From a bacterium (GTDB lineage: Bacteria; Patescibacteriota; Minisyncoccia; UBA6257; JAGOQP01): 43,490 bases of DNA. The notes below the pieces were generated by a model. It was not told where the DNA came from and did no database searches. It saw only the letters and a list, made by a program, of their open reading frames with translations. Position numbers and translations under genes: made by a program. The stretch lies in the NCBI GenBank assembly GCA_021801825.1, contig JAJYXK010000014.1, positions 1-43,490 on the forward strand. Direction: 5' to 3'. This document shows positions 1 through 6,075 of this stretch, in pieces (position 1 is the stretch's first letter; each line of letters starts with the position of its first letter).

Positions 1-2
1 AG

Positions 3-242
3 CATCCTCGTATTGAGCCCAGCTTTGAGGGATATGGATGGTTTACCTATCGGGAAGCTCTCCAGATTTTTATGGGGCCAAAGAATAATGAGAATAGAAA
101 AGTATTAAAACAAGCACACGACTTTTTAGGGGCTAAAAACAAATCAGCTGCCAGAACACAGCCCATGAGACCTCCTCGCTTACACAGTTCTCGGCCGTCA
201 CCTCACGCGCACAAATATCCAGAGACATCTCAGGAAAAATAA
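3..242 (+). CDS. C-terminal part of a possible NUDIX hydrolase (partial)
   Basis: An open frame enters from the left edge and stops at TAA 240-242, giving 79 residues with no start in the window. The segment GYGWFTYREALQIF followed by NRKVLKQAHDFL resembles the end of diadenosine-tetraphosphatase-like NUDIX proteins, which have an aromatic-W-x(3)-EAL helix and then a final helix with V-L-x-x-A. The NUDIX box itself would lie outside the window. The last 30 residues are a basic, proline-rich tail (RPPRLHSSRPSPHAH) with no domain I recognise. The gene converges on rplT and shares the hairpin at 261-290. The family call is inference from a short match. Confidence 0.4.
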   Translation, partial: HPRIEPSFEGYGWFTYREALQIFMGPKNNENRKVLKQAHDFLGAKNKSAARTQPMRPPRLHSSRPSPHAHKYPETSQEK

Positions 243-260
243 TATCTTATACAATATAAT

Positions 261-290
261 AAAACACTCTCCGAGAAAGGAGAGTGTTTT
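261..290. terminator. Bidirectional intrinsic terminator
   Basis: A 12-bp perfect stem (AAAACACTCTCC with GGAGAGTGTTTT) closes a GAGAAA loop. A-rich and T-rich flanks let it work both for the gene ending at 242 and for the convergent rplT ending at 309. Confidence 0.8.
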
Positions 291-308
291 ATTATGCAGG
301 AGACAAAT

Positions 309-659
309 TTATTTTCCCATTGCCATTACATATATAGTCTGGAATGCCTCAGGGTGTTTTTGAGCTAATTCTGCAAGAATTTTTCTATCAATGATAATAT
401 TCTTTGCTTTCAAAGCGGCGATGAATTTGCTGTACGTGCCACCTTGAGCTCTGACTGCGGCGTTAATGCGTACTTGCCACACCGCGCGATAATTTCGTTT
501 CTTTTCTTTGCGTCCGCGAAGCATGCGAGATTGCGCATGCAATAGCGCCTCTTTTGCTGCCTTCTCTTTTGATTTGCGACCCCAACGGAATCCTTTTGTT
601 TTTTTCAGAACTTTCTCTCGTTTCTTATGAGCGATCGTTCCTCGTTTTACTCTAGTCAT
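309..659 (-). CDS. rplT: 50S ribosomal protein L20
   Basis: The protein has 116 residues, close to the usual 117-120. It has the typical basic N-terminus (MTRVKRGTIAHKKR, then TKGFRWGRKSKEKAA) and the RKRNYRAVW-like helix found in L20. L20 binds 23S rRNA early in 50S assembly. It is the last gene of the minus-strand infC-rpmI-rplT operon, 34 bp after rpmI, and is followed by the terminator at 261-290. The rpmI-rplT spacer is an AT-rich repeat of TAGTGATTAGTG-type words with no SD. I saw no L20-binding pseudoknot of the kind known from E. coli or Bacillus. Confidence 0.97.
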   Translation of the reverse strand: MTRVKRGTIAHKKREKVLKKTKGFRWGRKSKEKAAKEALLHAQSRMLRGRKEKKRNYRAVWQVRINAAVRAQGGTYSKFIAALKAKNIIIDRKILAELAQKHPEAFQTIYVMAMGK

Positions 660-693
660 AATAAATTAATAATTAGTGAATAGTGATTAGTGT

Positions 694-876
694 TTAGAGC
701 GTTCCCGGCTTTGACTTTATGCGTTTTATGACGGTTTTGTCGGCTATATAGTTTCCATCTTTGCGGCGTTGTTGTGTTGCGGTCTTTTTTGCGCGGAAAT
801 GACACTGTGCCATTTTACGGCGAACTGCCTTTCCTGTTCTTGTTACCGTAAATCGTGTGGTGATTGATTTTTTCAT
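694..876 (-). CDS. rpmI: 50S ribosomal protein L35
   Basis: The protein is 60 aa, slightly shorter than the usual 64-66. The family pattern is MKKSITTRFTVTRTGKAVRRKMAQ, then HFRAKKT and a basic tail. L35 is a small protein of the large ribosomal subunit. It starts 12 bp after the infC stop and lies between infC and rplT, the conserved order. Its N-terminal KSITTRF replaces the common KTKSAAAKRF, a mild divergence. Confidence 0.95.
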   Translation of the reverse strand: MKKSITTRFTVTRTGKAVRRKMAQCHFRAKKTATQQRRKDGNYIADKTVIKRIKSKPGTL

Positions 877-888
877 TTTTCTAAATAG

Positions 889-1398
889 TTATTTGTTTTT
901 GATAATTTGCATAGCGATACCGCGTCCTCCTTTTTTAGGAGCAACGGTCACCTTGTGTTCGGGGGTAATCATACCGACAAACACCCGTAATCGTTCAAAT
1001 GCCCATGCTTCATTTGCTTTTTCTCGTCCGCGTAACGCGAGCATGATTTCAACTTTGTGTCCTTTTTCAAGAAATTCATCAACTTTTTTTGCTTTGATAC
1101 GCAAATCGTTTTCTGCGGCGCGTCCGGTGATGCGAACTTGTTTGAGATCGGTTTGTTTTTGACTGGCGTGTTGTTTTTTATATTCCTTCTCTTGCTGATA
1201 ACGGAATTTATCGTAGCTAATAATCTTTGCAATCGGGGGATTGGTGGTCGTGGTGACTTCAATTAAATCAAGACCTCTCTCGCGCGCCATGGTAAGCGCC
1301 TCTTCGCGTGAAACTACGCCGATATTTTGTCCTTGATCATCAATAACTCGCAACTGTGGCGACCGTATTTGATCGTTGATGTGTATCTGTTTTGTAAT
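889..1398 (-). CDS. infC: Translation initiation factor IF-3, AUU start
   Basis: The first ATG-like start, a TTG at 1353, would cut off the conserved IF-3 N-terminus. The frame stays open upstream and reads INDQIRSPQLRVIDDQGQNIG, the standard IF-3 opening. No ATG, GTG or TTG lies before it; the frame is closed by TAA just past 1407. The best start is ATT at 1396-1398 (I-T-K-Q-I-H-I-N-D), giving 169 aa. AUU is the known start of infC in E. coli, where IF-3 represses its own synthesis by rejecting non-canonical start codons. The C-terminal domain (KKGHKVEIMLALRGREKANEAWAFERL and GGRGIAMQI) is intact. It is the first gene of infC-rpmI-rplT. Confidence 0.93.
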   Translation of the reverse strand: MTKQIHINDQIRSPQLRVIDDQGQNIGVVSREEALTMARERGLDLIEVTTTTNPPIAKIISYDKFRYQQEKEYKKQHASQKQTDLKQVRITGRAAENDLRIKAKKVDEFLEKGHKVEIMLALRGREKANEAWAFERLRVFVGMITPEHKVTVAPKKGGRGIAMQIIKNK

Positions 1399-1427
1399 TA
1401 TATGTTTTGAACGTTACTTACCACGAA

Positions 1428-1457
1428 ATAGTATCATTTTATGCGGATAACTGTCAA
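1428..1457 (-). promoter_or_regulatory. Promoter of the infC operon
   Basis: On the minus strand, TTGACA (1452-1457) and TACTAT (1428-1433) are separated by 18 nt. Transcription would start near 1421, leaving only about 23 nt before the AUU codon. Confidence 0.7.
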
Positions 1458-1467
1458 ATAAAACAAT

Positions 1468-1496
1468 CAAGGCCCCTTTGATAAACAGGGGCCTTG
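1468..1496 (-). terminator. Intrinsic terminator of the 1503-2024 gene
   Basis: A 10-bp stem (CAAGGCCCCT with AGGGGCCTTG) is followed on the minus strand by a T-rich run. It separates the hypothetical gene from the infC promoter. Confidence 0.8.
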
Positions 1497-1502
1497 GTGA
1501 GG

Positions 1503-2024
1503 TTAAAAATTTGCTATAGGAAGTGCTGCCGATGAAACCTTTTCCATTCTTTTAAAGAACTGAAGAAGCTTTTTTTCTTCATCTGCGTTTGATGTATAGG
1601 GAAAATCTTTCATTACTTCTAATAATTTCCCTAAGCTTTCTCTGTGTTCATGGTGGTTGTTTATTTCAACCTTTTCTCTTCTTATGGAGCATCGCACTTC
1701 TCCTTCCTGGATCTGAGAGAATAGACAAAATGCATTAAATTCCCTTATCTGTCCCGCAAAATCTTCTGAGTGAGGAGGGAGTCCCAATAGAGGCATTGAT
1801 CCGAACCATGCATCTTCCAAGAATTTTTTTGCTACTTCAATCGCTTCTCCGTATGTCTTGTCCTGGTTTATGATAAGTTTTCTTGTTTCACCTCCATATA
1901 TAGATAGAAGTGCAAAAACTTTTGTTGCTATCTGATGCGCTGCTAACATAGCGGGTTTTTTCTCTGGGATGTTTAAATCACCCTCTTTTTTGAAATATGA
2001 AAAATCACTTTCGCTAAATTCCAT
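1503..2024 (-). CDS. Hypothetical protein, 173 aa
   Basis: I do not recognise this protein. The chosen ATG at 2024 (MEFSESDFSYFKKEG) has a GAGGAA SD six bases upstream. The protein is soluble-looking, with no signal peptide or membrane segment. It has an Ala-rich helix near residues 24-40 (KPAMLAAHQIATKVFALLSI) and a Lys/Glu-rich C-terminal helix. A central stretch, NNHHEHRESLG, is histidine-rich. It has its own terminator at 1468-1496 and is divergent from smpB. SD use and lack of recognisable homology place it with the accessory genes. Confidence 0.7.
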   Translation of the reverse strand: MEFSESDFSYFKKEGDLNIPEKKPAMLAAHQIATKVFALLSIYGGETRKLIINQDKTYGEAIEVAKKFLEDAWFGSMPLLGLPPHSEDFAGQIREFNAFCLFSQIQEGEVRCSIRREKVEINNHHEHRESLGKLLEVMKDFPYTSNADEEKKLLQFFKRMEKVSSAALPIANF

Positions 2025-2117
2025 TGTATTTCCTCGCAAATTGTTTTTAGATTACTATTTTTGGTATATCACATTCTTGTATTATTGCAACACTGGTGTA
2101 ATTCACATATTCTGGGA

Positions 2118-2123
2118 TATACT
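2118..2123 (+). promoter_or_regulatory. -10 element of smpB, leaderless arrangement
   Basis: TATACT ends 6 nt before the smpB ATG at 2130, so the transcript should begin at or next to the start codon. The -35 region (around 2094-2100) is weak. Confidence 0.55.
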
Positions 2124-2129
2124 TCTTTT

Positions 2130-2573
2130 ATGGAATCAATACAAAACAGAAAGGCGCGCATGGAATATGAAATTCTTGATACTCGTCAGGCGGGATTAGT
2201 ATTGTCGGGTGGGGAAGTAAAGGCAATTCGTTCAGGTAAGGCGTCTTTGTTGGGGTCATATATAAAAATCTATGGGGGAGAGGCCTGGCTTGTGAATGCG
2301 CACATCGCTCCGTATCAAGAAAAGAACCTGCTTTCAGAATATGACCCCTTACGTGCGCGGAAATTATTATTACAACGCAAAGAGCTTGCGGAGCTTGCTG
2401 ATTCCATTAAGGAAAAGGGACTTTCTCTGGTGCCCTTGCAGATATTTGATAAAGGTGGTATAATAAAGATTGAGGTGGCACGTGTGAGAGGAAAGAAACA
2501 GCGAGATAAGCGCGACACGATAAAAAAACGAGAAACAAAAAGAGATTTAGATCGTTTCCTCAAAAGGAGATAA
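2130..2573 (+). CDS. smpB: SsrA-binding protein SmpB
   Basis: SmpB binds the tRNA-like domain of tmRNA and delivers it to stalled ribosomes. The start at 2130 gives 147 aa, the family length. It begins ESIQNRKARMEYEIL, followed by the conserved AGLVLSGGEVKAIRSGKASLLGSYI, then W-L-V-N-A-H-I-A-P-Y and the HDPLRxRKLLLxRKE-like block. The C-terminal tail (GKKQRDKRDTIKKRE) matches the helix that enters the mRNA channel. Open frame upstream of 2130 adds residues not found in the family. The tmRNA gene begins 24 bp downstream, so protein and RNA partner are probably co-transcribed. Confidence 0.96.
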   Translation: MESIQNRKARMEYEILDTRQAGLVLSGGEVKAIRSGKASLLGSYIKIYGGEAWLVNAHIAPYQEKNLLSEYDPLRARKLLLQRKELAELADSIKEKGLSLVPLQIFDKGGIIKIEVARVRGKKQRDKRDTIKKRETKRDLDRFLKRR

Positions 2574-2596
2574 GGTTGAACTTTACAACTAATTAT

Positions 2597-2923
2597 GGGG
2601 GCGCACGCTTTGACAGGGGTGCTTCTTATAAATTTGCATACCAAGCTGATTGTCTTGTAAACCAATCAAAACAATAATTGCCAAACCTATGGCTTTCGCG
2701 TTTGCCTAAGAACAAACACGAACTTCCCTCCGTAATTTAACGAAGGGCATCGGTTCCGAATGTCTCATACGGAATATACCGGTGTTATATATGAGGCTCG
2801 CCACGGTTGATTGGTTCGTAGATCATGGTTAAACGTAGAACCAAATCATTGTTGTTTATCAACTAAGTATGTAGACGGTTTGTGAGAACATTCTTGGACG
2901 GGAGTTCAATCTCCCCGCCTCCA
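2597..2923 (+). ncRNA. ssrA: Transfer-messenger RNA (tmRNA)
   Basis: The 5' GGGGGCG pairs with 3' CGCCTCC (2916-2922), and A2923 is the discriminator base. The T arm GACGGGAGTTCAATCTCCCCG is intact, and the 5' side has the tmRNA-specific CTTTGACAGGGGTGC. The tag frame ends at TAA 2707-2709 and encodes a C-terminus of A-K-P-M-A-F-A-F-A. The exact resume codon is uncertain; GCC at 2680 is one option. Pseudoknot candidates follow, such as CCTCCGTAATTTAACGAAGG. CCA is not encoded (CTG follows), so it must be added after transcription. It sits directly behind smpB. A 17-nt copy of its 3' end recurs at 3109-3125. Confidence 0.95.
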
Positions 2924-3125
2924 CTGCCAAACAAAAACACCAACTTGTCGGGTGTTTTTGTTTGGCAATAAAGTGGATGGTGTTGGGGGGATTGAATCGG
3001 AGGGGATCGGGGAACAGATGGTTCCCCGTGTTGGAAAACAATCCCGACAATATGTCGGGATGTTAGAAACCGTGGGTTTCTAAAGAGCGAATGAAATGAG
3101 CGACGTGAAATCTCCCCGCCTCCAC
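2908..3125 (+). repeat. 17-nt direct repeat of the ssrA 3' end enclosing a structured 200-bp stretch
   Basis: AATCTCCCCGCCTCCAC occurs at 2908-2924, the 3' end of ssrA, and again exactly at 3109-3125. Between them are the ssrA terminator and three hairpins: GGGGAAC/GTTCCCC at 3009-3027, ATCCCGACA/TGTCGGGAT at 3041-3061, and TTAGAAACC/GGTTTCTAA at 3063-3083. A diverged inverted copy of the same ssrA end lies near 2972-2997 (AGTGGA, then GGGGGGATTGAA). A duplicated tmRNA 3' end is the usual footprint of site-specific integration, but no integrase gene is present in the window. Confidence 0.6.
2925..2967 (+). terminator. Terminator hairpin of ssrA
   Basis: A long stem (TGCCAAACAAAAACACC with its complement GGTGTTTTTGTTTGGCA) begins immediately after the tmRNA discriminator. 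It contains T-rich 3' strand sequence and is the probable transcription end for smpB-ssrA. Confidence 0.75.
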
Positions 3126-3170
3126 AAATATAAATCCCCGAAAGGGGAATTTATAGTTGAGTCTTTGTGA

Positions 3171-3176
3171 TATACT
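3171..3176 (+). promoter_or_regulatory. -10 element of the 3183 gene, leaderless arrangement
   Basis: TATACT ends 6 nt before ATG 3183, the same geometry as for smpB, murC and parB. It lies just after a TAAAT-CCCC hairpin (3131-3154) that has no T-tract. Confidence 0.5.
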
Positions 3177-3182
3177 AATCTC

Positions 3183-3632
3183 ATGTTTAGAGACACAGAA
3201 AAAATATCATCAAAGGAACGCACAGAGGATGATCGCAGATTTGTCCGTGCTGCGCTTGAGGCAATGAAGGGTAATGACGAGGGAGAAAAAGTAAACGCAT
3301 GGAAGAATGCGGCAGCGGCTCGGCTACGAGAAAGATATGGTATTGATGATTTGAATAATATTGAAAAGGTACATTTGTCCAAACTCACTGAGCGGATTTT
3401 AGAAGAACAACGAGCACAAATGGAACGATGTGATATGTTATGGGAGCAGGGAGATGAAATTGGTTATCAAATTGCTGCGATGGCACTGTTTAGTGAAATA
3501 GAAACAGAAATAGCTGATAGGTGGCTTTGGGAAACTTTGGGAATAGATAGAGATAAAATTCCTGGGGGAATAGTTGATGATGTGTTTAAGGAATATTTGA
3601 AGCGTGTAAGAAACAGGGGGTATCTTTTGTAG
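3183..3632 (+). CDS. Hypothetical charged helical protein, 149 aa
   Basis: I do not recognise this protein. It is highly charged and probably all-helical. The N-terminal half is rich in Arg/Glu (KERTEDDRRFVRAALEAMK and AAAARLRERYGIDDL). The middle is EEQRAQMERCDMLWEQGDEIGYQIAAMALFSEIETEIADRWLWETLGI. There is no signal peptide or membrane segment. It starts 6 nt after a -10 hexamer and has no SD. It lies immediately beyond the duplicated ssrA end at 3109-3125, so it could be cargo of whatever integrated there; that is inference only. The 150 bp after it hold no feature I can name. Confidence 0.65.
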   Translation: MFRDTEKISSKERTEDDRRFVRAALEAMKGNDEGEKVNAWKNAAAARLRERYGIDDLNNIEKVHLSKLTERILEEQRAQMERCDMLWEQGDEIGYQIAAMALFSEIETEIADRWLWETLGIDRDKIPGGIVDDVFKEYLKRVRNRGYLL

Positions 3633-3784
3633 TTTTTTAAAAGTGTTGTGTCTAGGATTAGGCTTTTTGCCATTCTCTTATATGGTTTAGGGTCTTTTTT
3701 GTATACTTGCAAATAGAGTTGATTTGTTTCATAGTATAGGCAGTAATATTTAAAATAATTTAATCAAAACATAAAGGGATTGAT

Positions 3785-4906
3785 ATGAGACAGAAGAAAC
3801 CATATCTTATCCGAGATGGGTATATTCCCCTTGATAAGATTAATGTCCTTCCTCAAATGAGACAAACATTTGATGGAATTGAGGGTCTCGCGGACGACAT
3901 CCTTGAAAAGGGATTAATCCACGCGATTACCATCGCTTCTTTAAAAGAAGAGAAAATGAGGATTTATGTAAAATATGTTGAACAAGTCTTTAAAAAGAAA
4001 ATAGACATAAACTCTCTCATTTCATATACGGGTTCTTATTTTATTCTTATTGCGGGGGAAAGAAGATTGCGCGCATGTAAGACATTAGACGAACGGAGGT
4101 TATATCATCAGCGATTTGGAAACCATAAAATCAAATCAACTATTTGTGTTGATATATCTCCCGAAGAGGCTATTAAACTTCAGGGTTCGGAAAATATGCG
4201 TGATCCGATTCCACCACACGAAGAAGCAGAATTTCTTGATAAATACTATCGGTTTCTGGAAAAAATAGAACCAGTAACACATGCTTCGTTTGCGCGTTCT
4301 GTTGGCAGATCTTCCGAGGTTATTCGTTCGGCGTTACGTTTCTCAAAACTTCCTCAATTTATTCACCGCGCGGTGCGAGACCATGTTTTGGCGTATGGAT
4401 GTGCGTGTGAATTGGGTCGTCTGTATGAGCGCGGAATACGTGGAAAAGAATTAAGAGACTGGTTTATTTCGGTAATAGTAAAAGATTATAAAGTTGATGA
4501 GTTTCAACGTATTGTTCGTAAGCATCTTATTGAAAAAGACTCTATCCAGACATCTTTACTAGACAGCTTTTTTTCTCTTGAATCGGAGAAAGAGGCTAAA
4601 CAAGAGGCTAGAAGACGCAGTATTGATCAAAAAGTAAGCGATGCCTTTCATTATCAAAGCAGATATTTTCTTAAGGTTCTTTATCTTTTTGAGCATGGGT
4701 TTCTTGGATTAGAGGATTCTCCCTTTTCTCTCTTGGGACCGTTGCGTGCTTTTGAGTCTCTTATTCGTCTTGTTGATGAGAAAGTAATTCCTCATTTAGA
4801 AAAGGTTGTTATTCTTCAAAAAGACAAAAACCTCCTAAAGAAAGGGAAACCTGTTTTTTCGCGGGCACTTTCTCTTACGACGGAGGCTCGTCCCTTTGCG
4901 ATGTAA
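3785..4906 (+). CDS. ParB/Srx-domain protein, stand-alone
   Basis: A 373-aa protein of the ParB/Spo0J/RepB type. Residues 14-50 (IPLDKINVLPQMRQTFDGIEGLADDILEKGLIHAITI) match the ParB N-terminal box. GERRLRA at 91-97 is the GxRR nucleotide-binding motif. SENMRDPIPPHEEAEFL matches the E-N-x-R-x-x-L/I segment, and a helix-turn-helix follows around 165-185 (THASFARSVGRSSEVIRSALRFSKLP). An insert of about 25 residues (60-85) separates the first two boxes. The C-terminal 120 residues are unassigned. An AGGG SD precedes ATG 3785. No ParA lies beside it; the chromosomal parA/parB pair is at 35960-38669, so this is a second paralogue, perhaps from a plasmid or phage. Confidence 0.75.
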   Translation: MRQKKPYLIRDGYIPLDKINVLPQMRQTFDGIEGLADDILEKGLIHAITIASLKEEKMRIYVKYVEQVFKKKIDINSLISYTGSYFILIAGERRLRACKTLDERRLYHQRFGNHKIKSTICVDISPEEAIKLQGSENMRDPIPPHEEAEFLDKYYRFLEKIEPVTHASFARSVGRSSEVIRSALRFSKLPQFIHRAVRDHVLAYGCACELGRLYERGIRGKELRDWFISVIVKDYKVDEFQRIVRKHLIEKDSIQTSLLDSFFSLESEKEAKQEARRRSIDQKVSDAFHYQSRYFLKVLYLFEHGFLGLEDSPFSLLGPLRAFESLIRLVDEKVIPHLEKVVILQKDKNLLKKGKPVFSRALSLTTEARPFAM

Positions 4907-4925
4907 TTTTTGTTAATATAAAAGA

Positions 4926-4951
4926 CCCGTTCGCAGTGTTTCGCGAACGGG
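4926..4951. terminator. Terminator between convergent genes
   Basis: The stem CCCGTTCGC with GCGAACGGG is followed by TTTATTTT on the plus strand and preceded by AAAAGA-type sequence, so it can serve both the ParB-like gene and the convergent gene at 4960. Confidence 0.75.
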
Positions 4952-4959
4952 CTTTATTT

Positions 4960-5973
4960 TCAAATAAAAAGGTTCATTTGAGGAGGTTCTTTTCGCTCTC
5001 CTCTGATTTCTATTCTTCCCTGGCGATAGTATGGACCAGAAGGGATCAGAAATTTACAGGTTTCTTTTATTGGGCACATACCACATGTTTTTTCATATGT
5101 GGCCGTATTCTTTTCTGTCCAACTAGATTTTTTAGAAACTCCCACGTGAGTTTTTCTCCCGTGGTAAATTCCCACTTCGCTTGAATTTCCTGGGTGTAAT
5201 CTACACCAACCCCTAGACATGAGCCAAAGTGCGTTACATAGATCTAGGGGATTTGTTCTTGTTTCCCTACAGAATTCAAGAGAAATTTCTCGTGCTGCTG
5301 CAAGATATTCTTGTGTGAGTAAATTCCCACACCCGCTGTCTGTTGTTAATATCTCGTGCGCAGTTATGATTCTGAGCGCGTGGAAATCAATAGGTACAGG
5401 AAAATGGAATGAGTCTGCGAAGCCTCCTTCTACTAGAAAGTAGATGAGCATACTAACCATCTTCTCCCTGAACCCAAAAAATCCATGAGGGTGAAGCGGG
5501 TTTATTTTTCCACTATTAAGAATCCTCTCCTTAATCTCTGAATACTCAACCCCTTGTAATAATAAGGCCGGATTCCCGTCCCAGAACGTATACATCTTTT
5601 GGAAATTTTTCATCCAGAATTTTGGGACGATGGTTGCATTATATTTTAGTCCGACTTCTCTCAAACGTTTTGAGAATTGTTCTAAAAGTCCCTTCTCATC
5701 ATCCAAGAAGAATTCCGGATCAAAATAGTGAGGATATTTTTCATAAAAAGTGGTAAGCGCTTTTATTGCTGCGTCGCTCTTAATCCCTCCCCGCATATAA
5801 TAACAGGAGCAGAAAAGAAATCGTGCGTGTTCTACCGAACCTCTCGTAATAGAAGTTGGCAAGAAAATTTGTGGGAGCTCTCCGGTGTTATAAGGAGGCT
5901 CCTTTTTTAGAAACATTTCTACGAGTTTTTTAAAAACTTCGTAGGCGCGTTCTTTGTTCTTATAAATTTTCAA
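4960..5973 (-). CDS. Putative HhH-GPD-like Fe-S protein, 337 aa
   Basis: The central region LHPHGFFGFREKMVSMLIYFLVEGG followed by PVPIDFHALRI resembles the helix-hairpin-helix/GPD core of base-excision glycosylases. There a Gly-rich HhH precedes a P-V/I-D-x-H-x-x-R-I segment carrying the catalytic Asp. A C-terminal CGMCPIKETC, with an earlier C in SRGWCRLHPG, looks like the four-cysteine Fe-S loop of EndoIII/MutY relatives. A DNA repair or base-modification role is therefore possible but unproven. Translation starts at TTG 5973 with a perfect AGGAGG (5978-5983 complement) 4 nt upstream. It is divergent from ileS and has no operon partner. Confidence 0.45.
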   Translation of the reverse strand: MKIYKNKERAYEVFKKLVEMFLKKEPPYNTGELPQIFLPTSITRGSVEHARFLFCSCYYMRGGIKSDAAIKALTTFYEKYPHYFDPEFFLDDEKGLLEQFSKRLREVGLKYNATIVPKFWMKNFQKMYTFWDGNPALLLQGVEYSEIKERILNSGKINPLHPHGFFGFREKMVSMLIYFLVEGGFADSFHFPVPIDFHALRIITAHEILTTDSGCGNLLTQEYLAAAREISLEFCRETRTNPLDLCNALWLMSRGWCRLHPGNSSEVGIYHGRKTHVGVSKKSSWTEKNTATYEKTCGMCPIKETCKFLIPSGPYYRQGRIEIRGERKEPPQMNLFI

Positions 5974-6040
5974 GGTACCTCCTTTTGTGTGCGCTTAACA
6001 TATATCTTTTGTGTATATGTGTCAATGTTTTTGTTTTTCC

Positions 6041-6069
6041 TTCACATTCTTCTTATTTTCGGCTATCTT
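6041..6069 (+). promoter_or_regulatory. ileS promoter, leaderless
   Basis: TTCACA (6041-6046), a 17-nt spacer, then TATCTT (6064-6069). The ATG follows after exactly 6 nt, so the mRNA should start at the initiation codon. Confidence 0.65.
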
Positions 6070-6075
6070 GTAAGA

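Noticed and set aside
857-1266. Plus-strand open frames opposite infC
   Set aside because: They are shadows of infC with no start signal and no recognisable domain.
5989-6075. In-frame extension of ileS by 29 hydrophobic residues
   Set aside because: It runs through the -35/-10 of the ileS promoter and is not part of the IleRS family; MLRNIKSFNLPEIEE at 6076 is the normal N-terminus.
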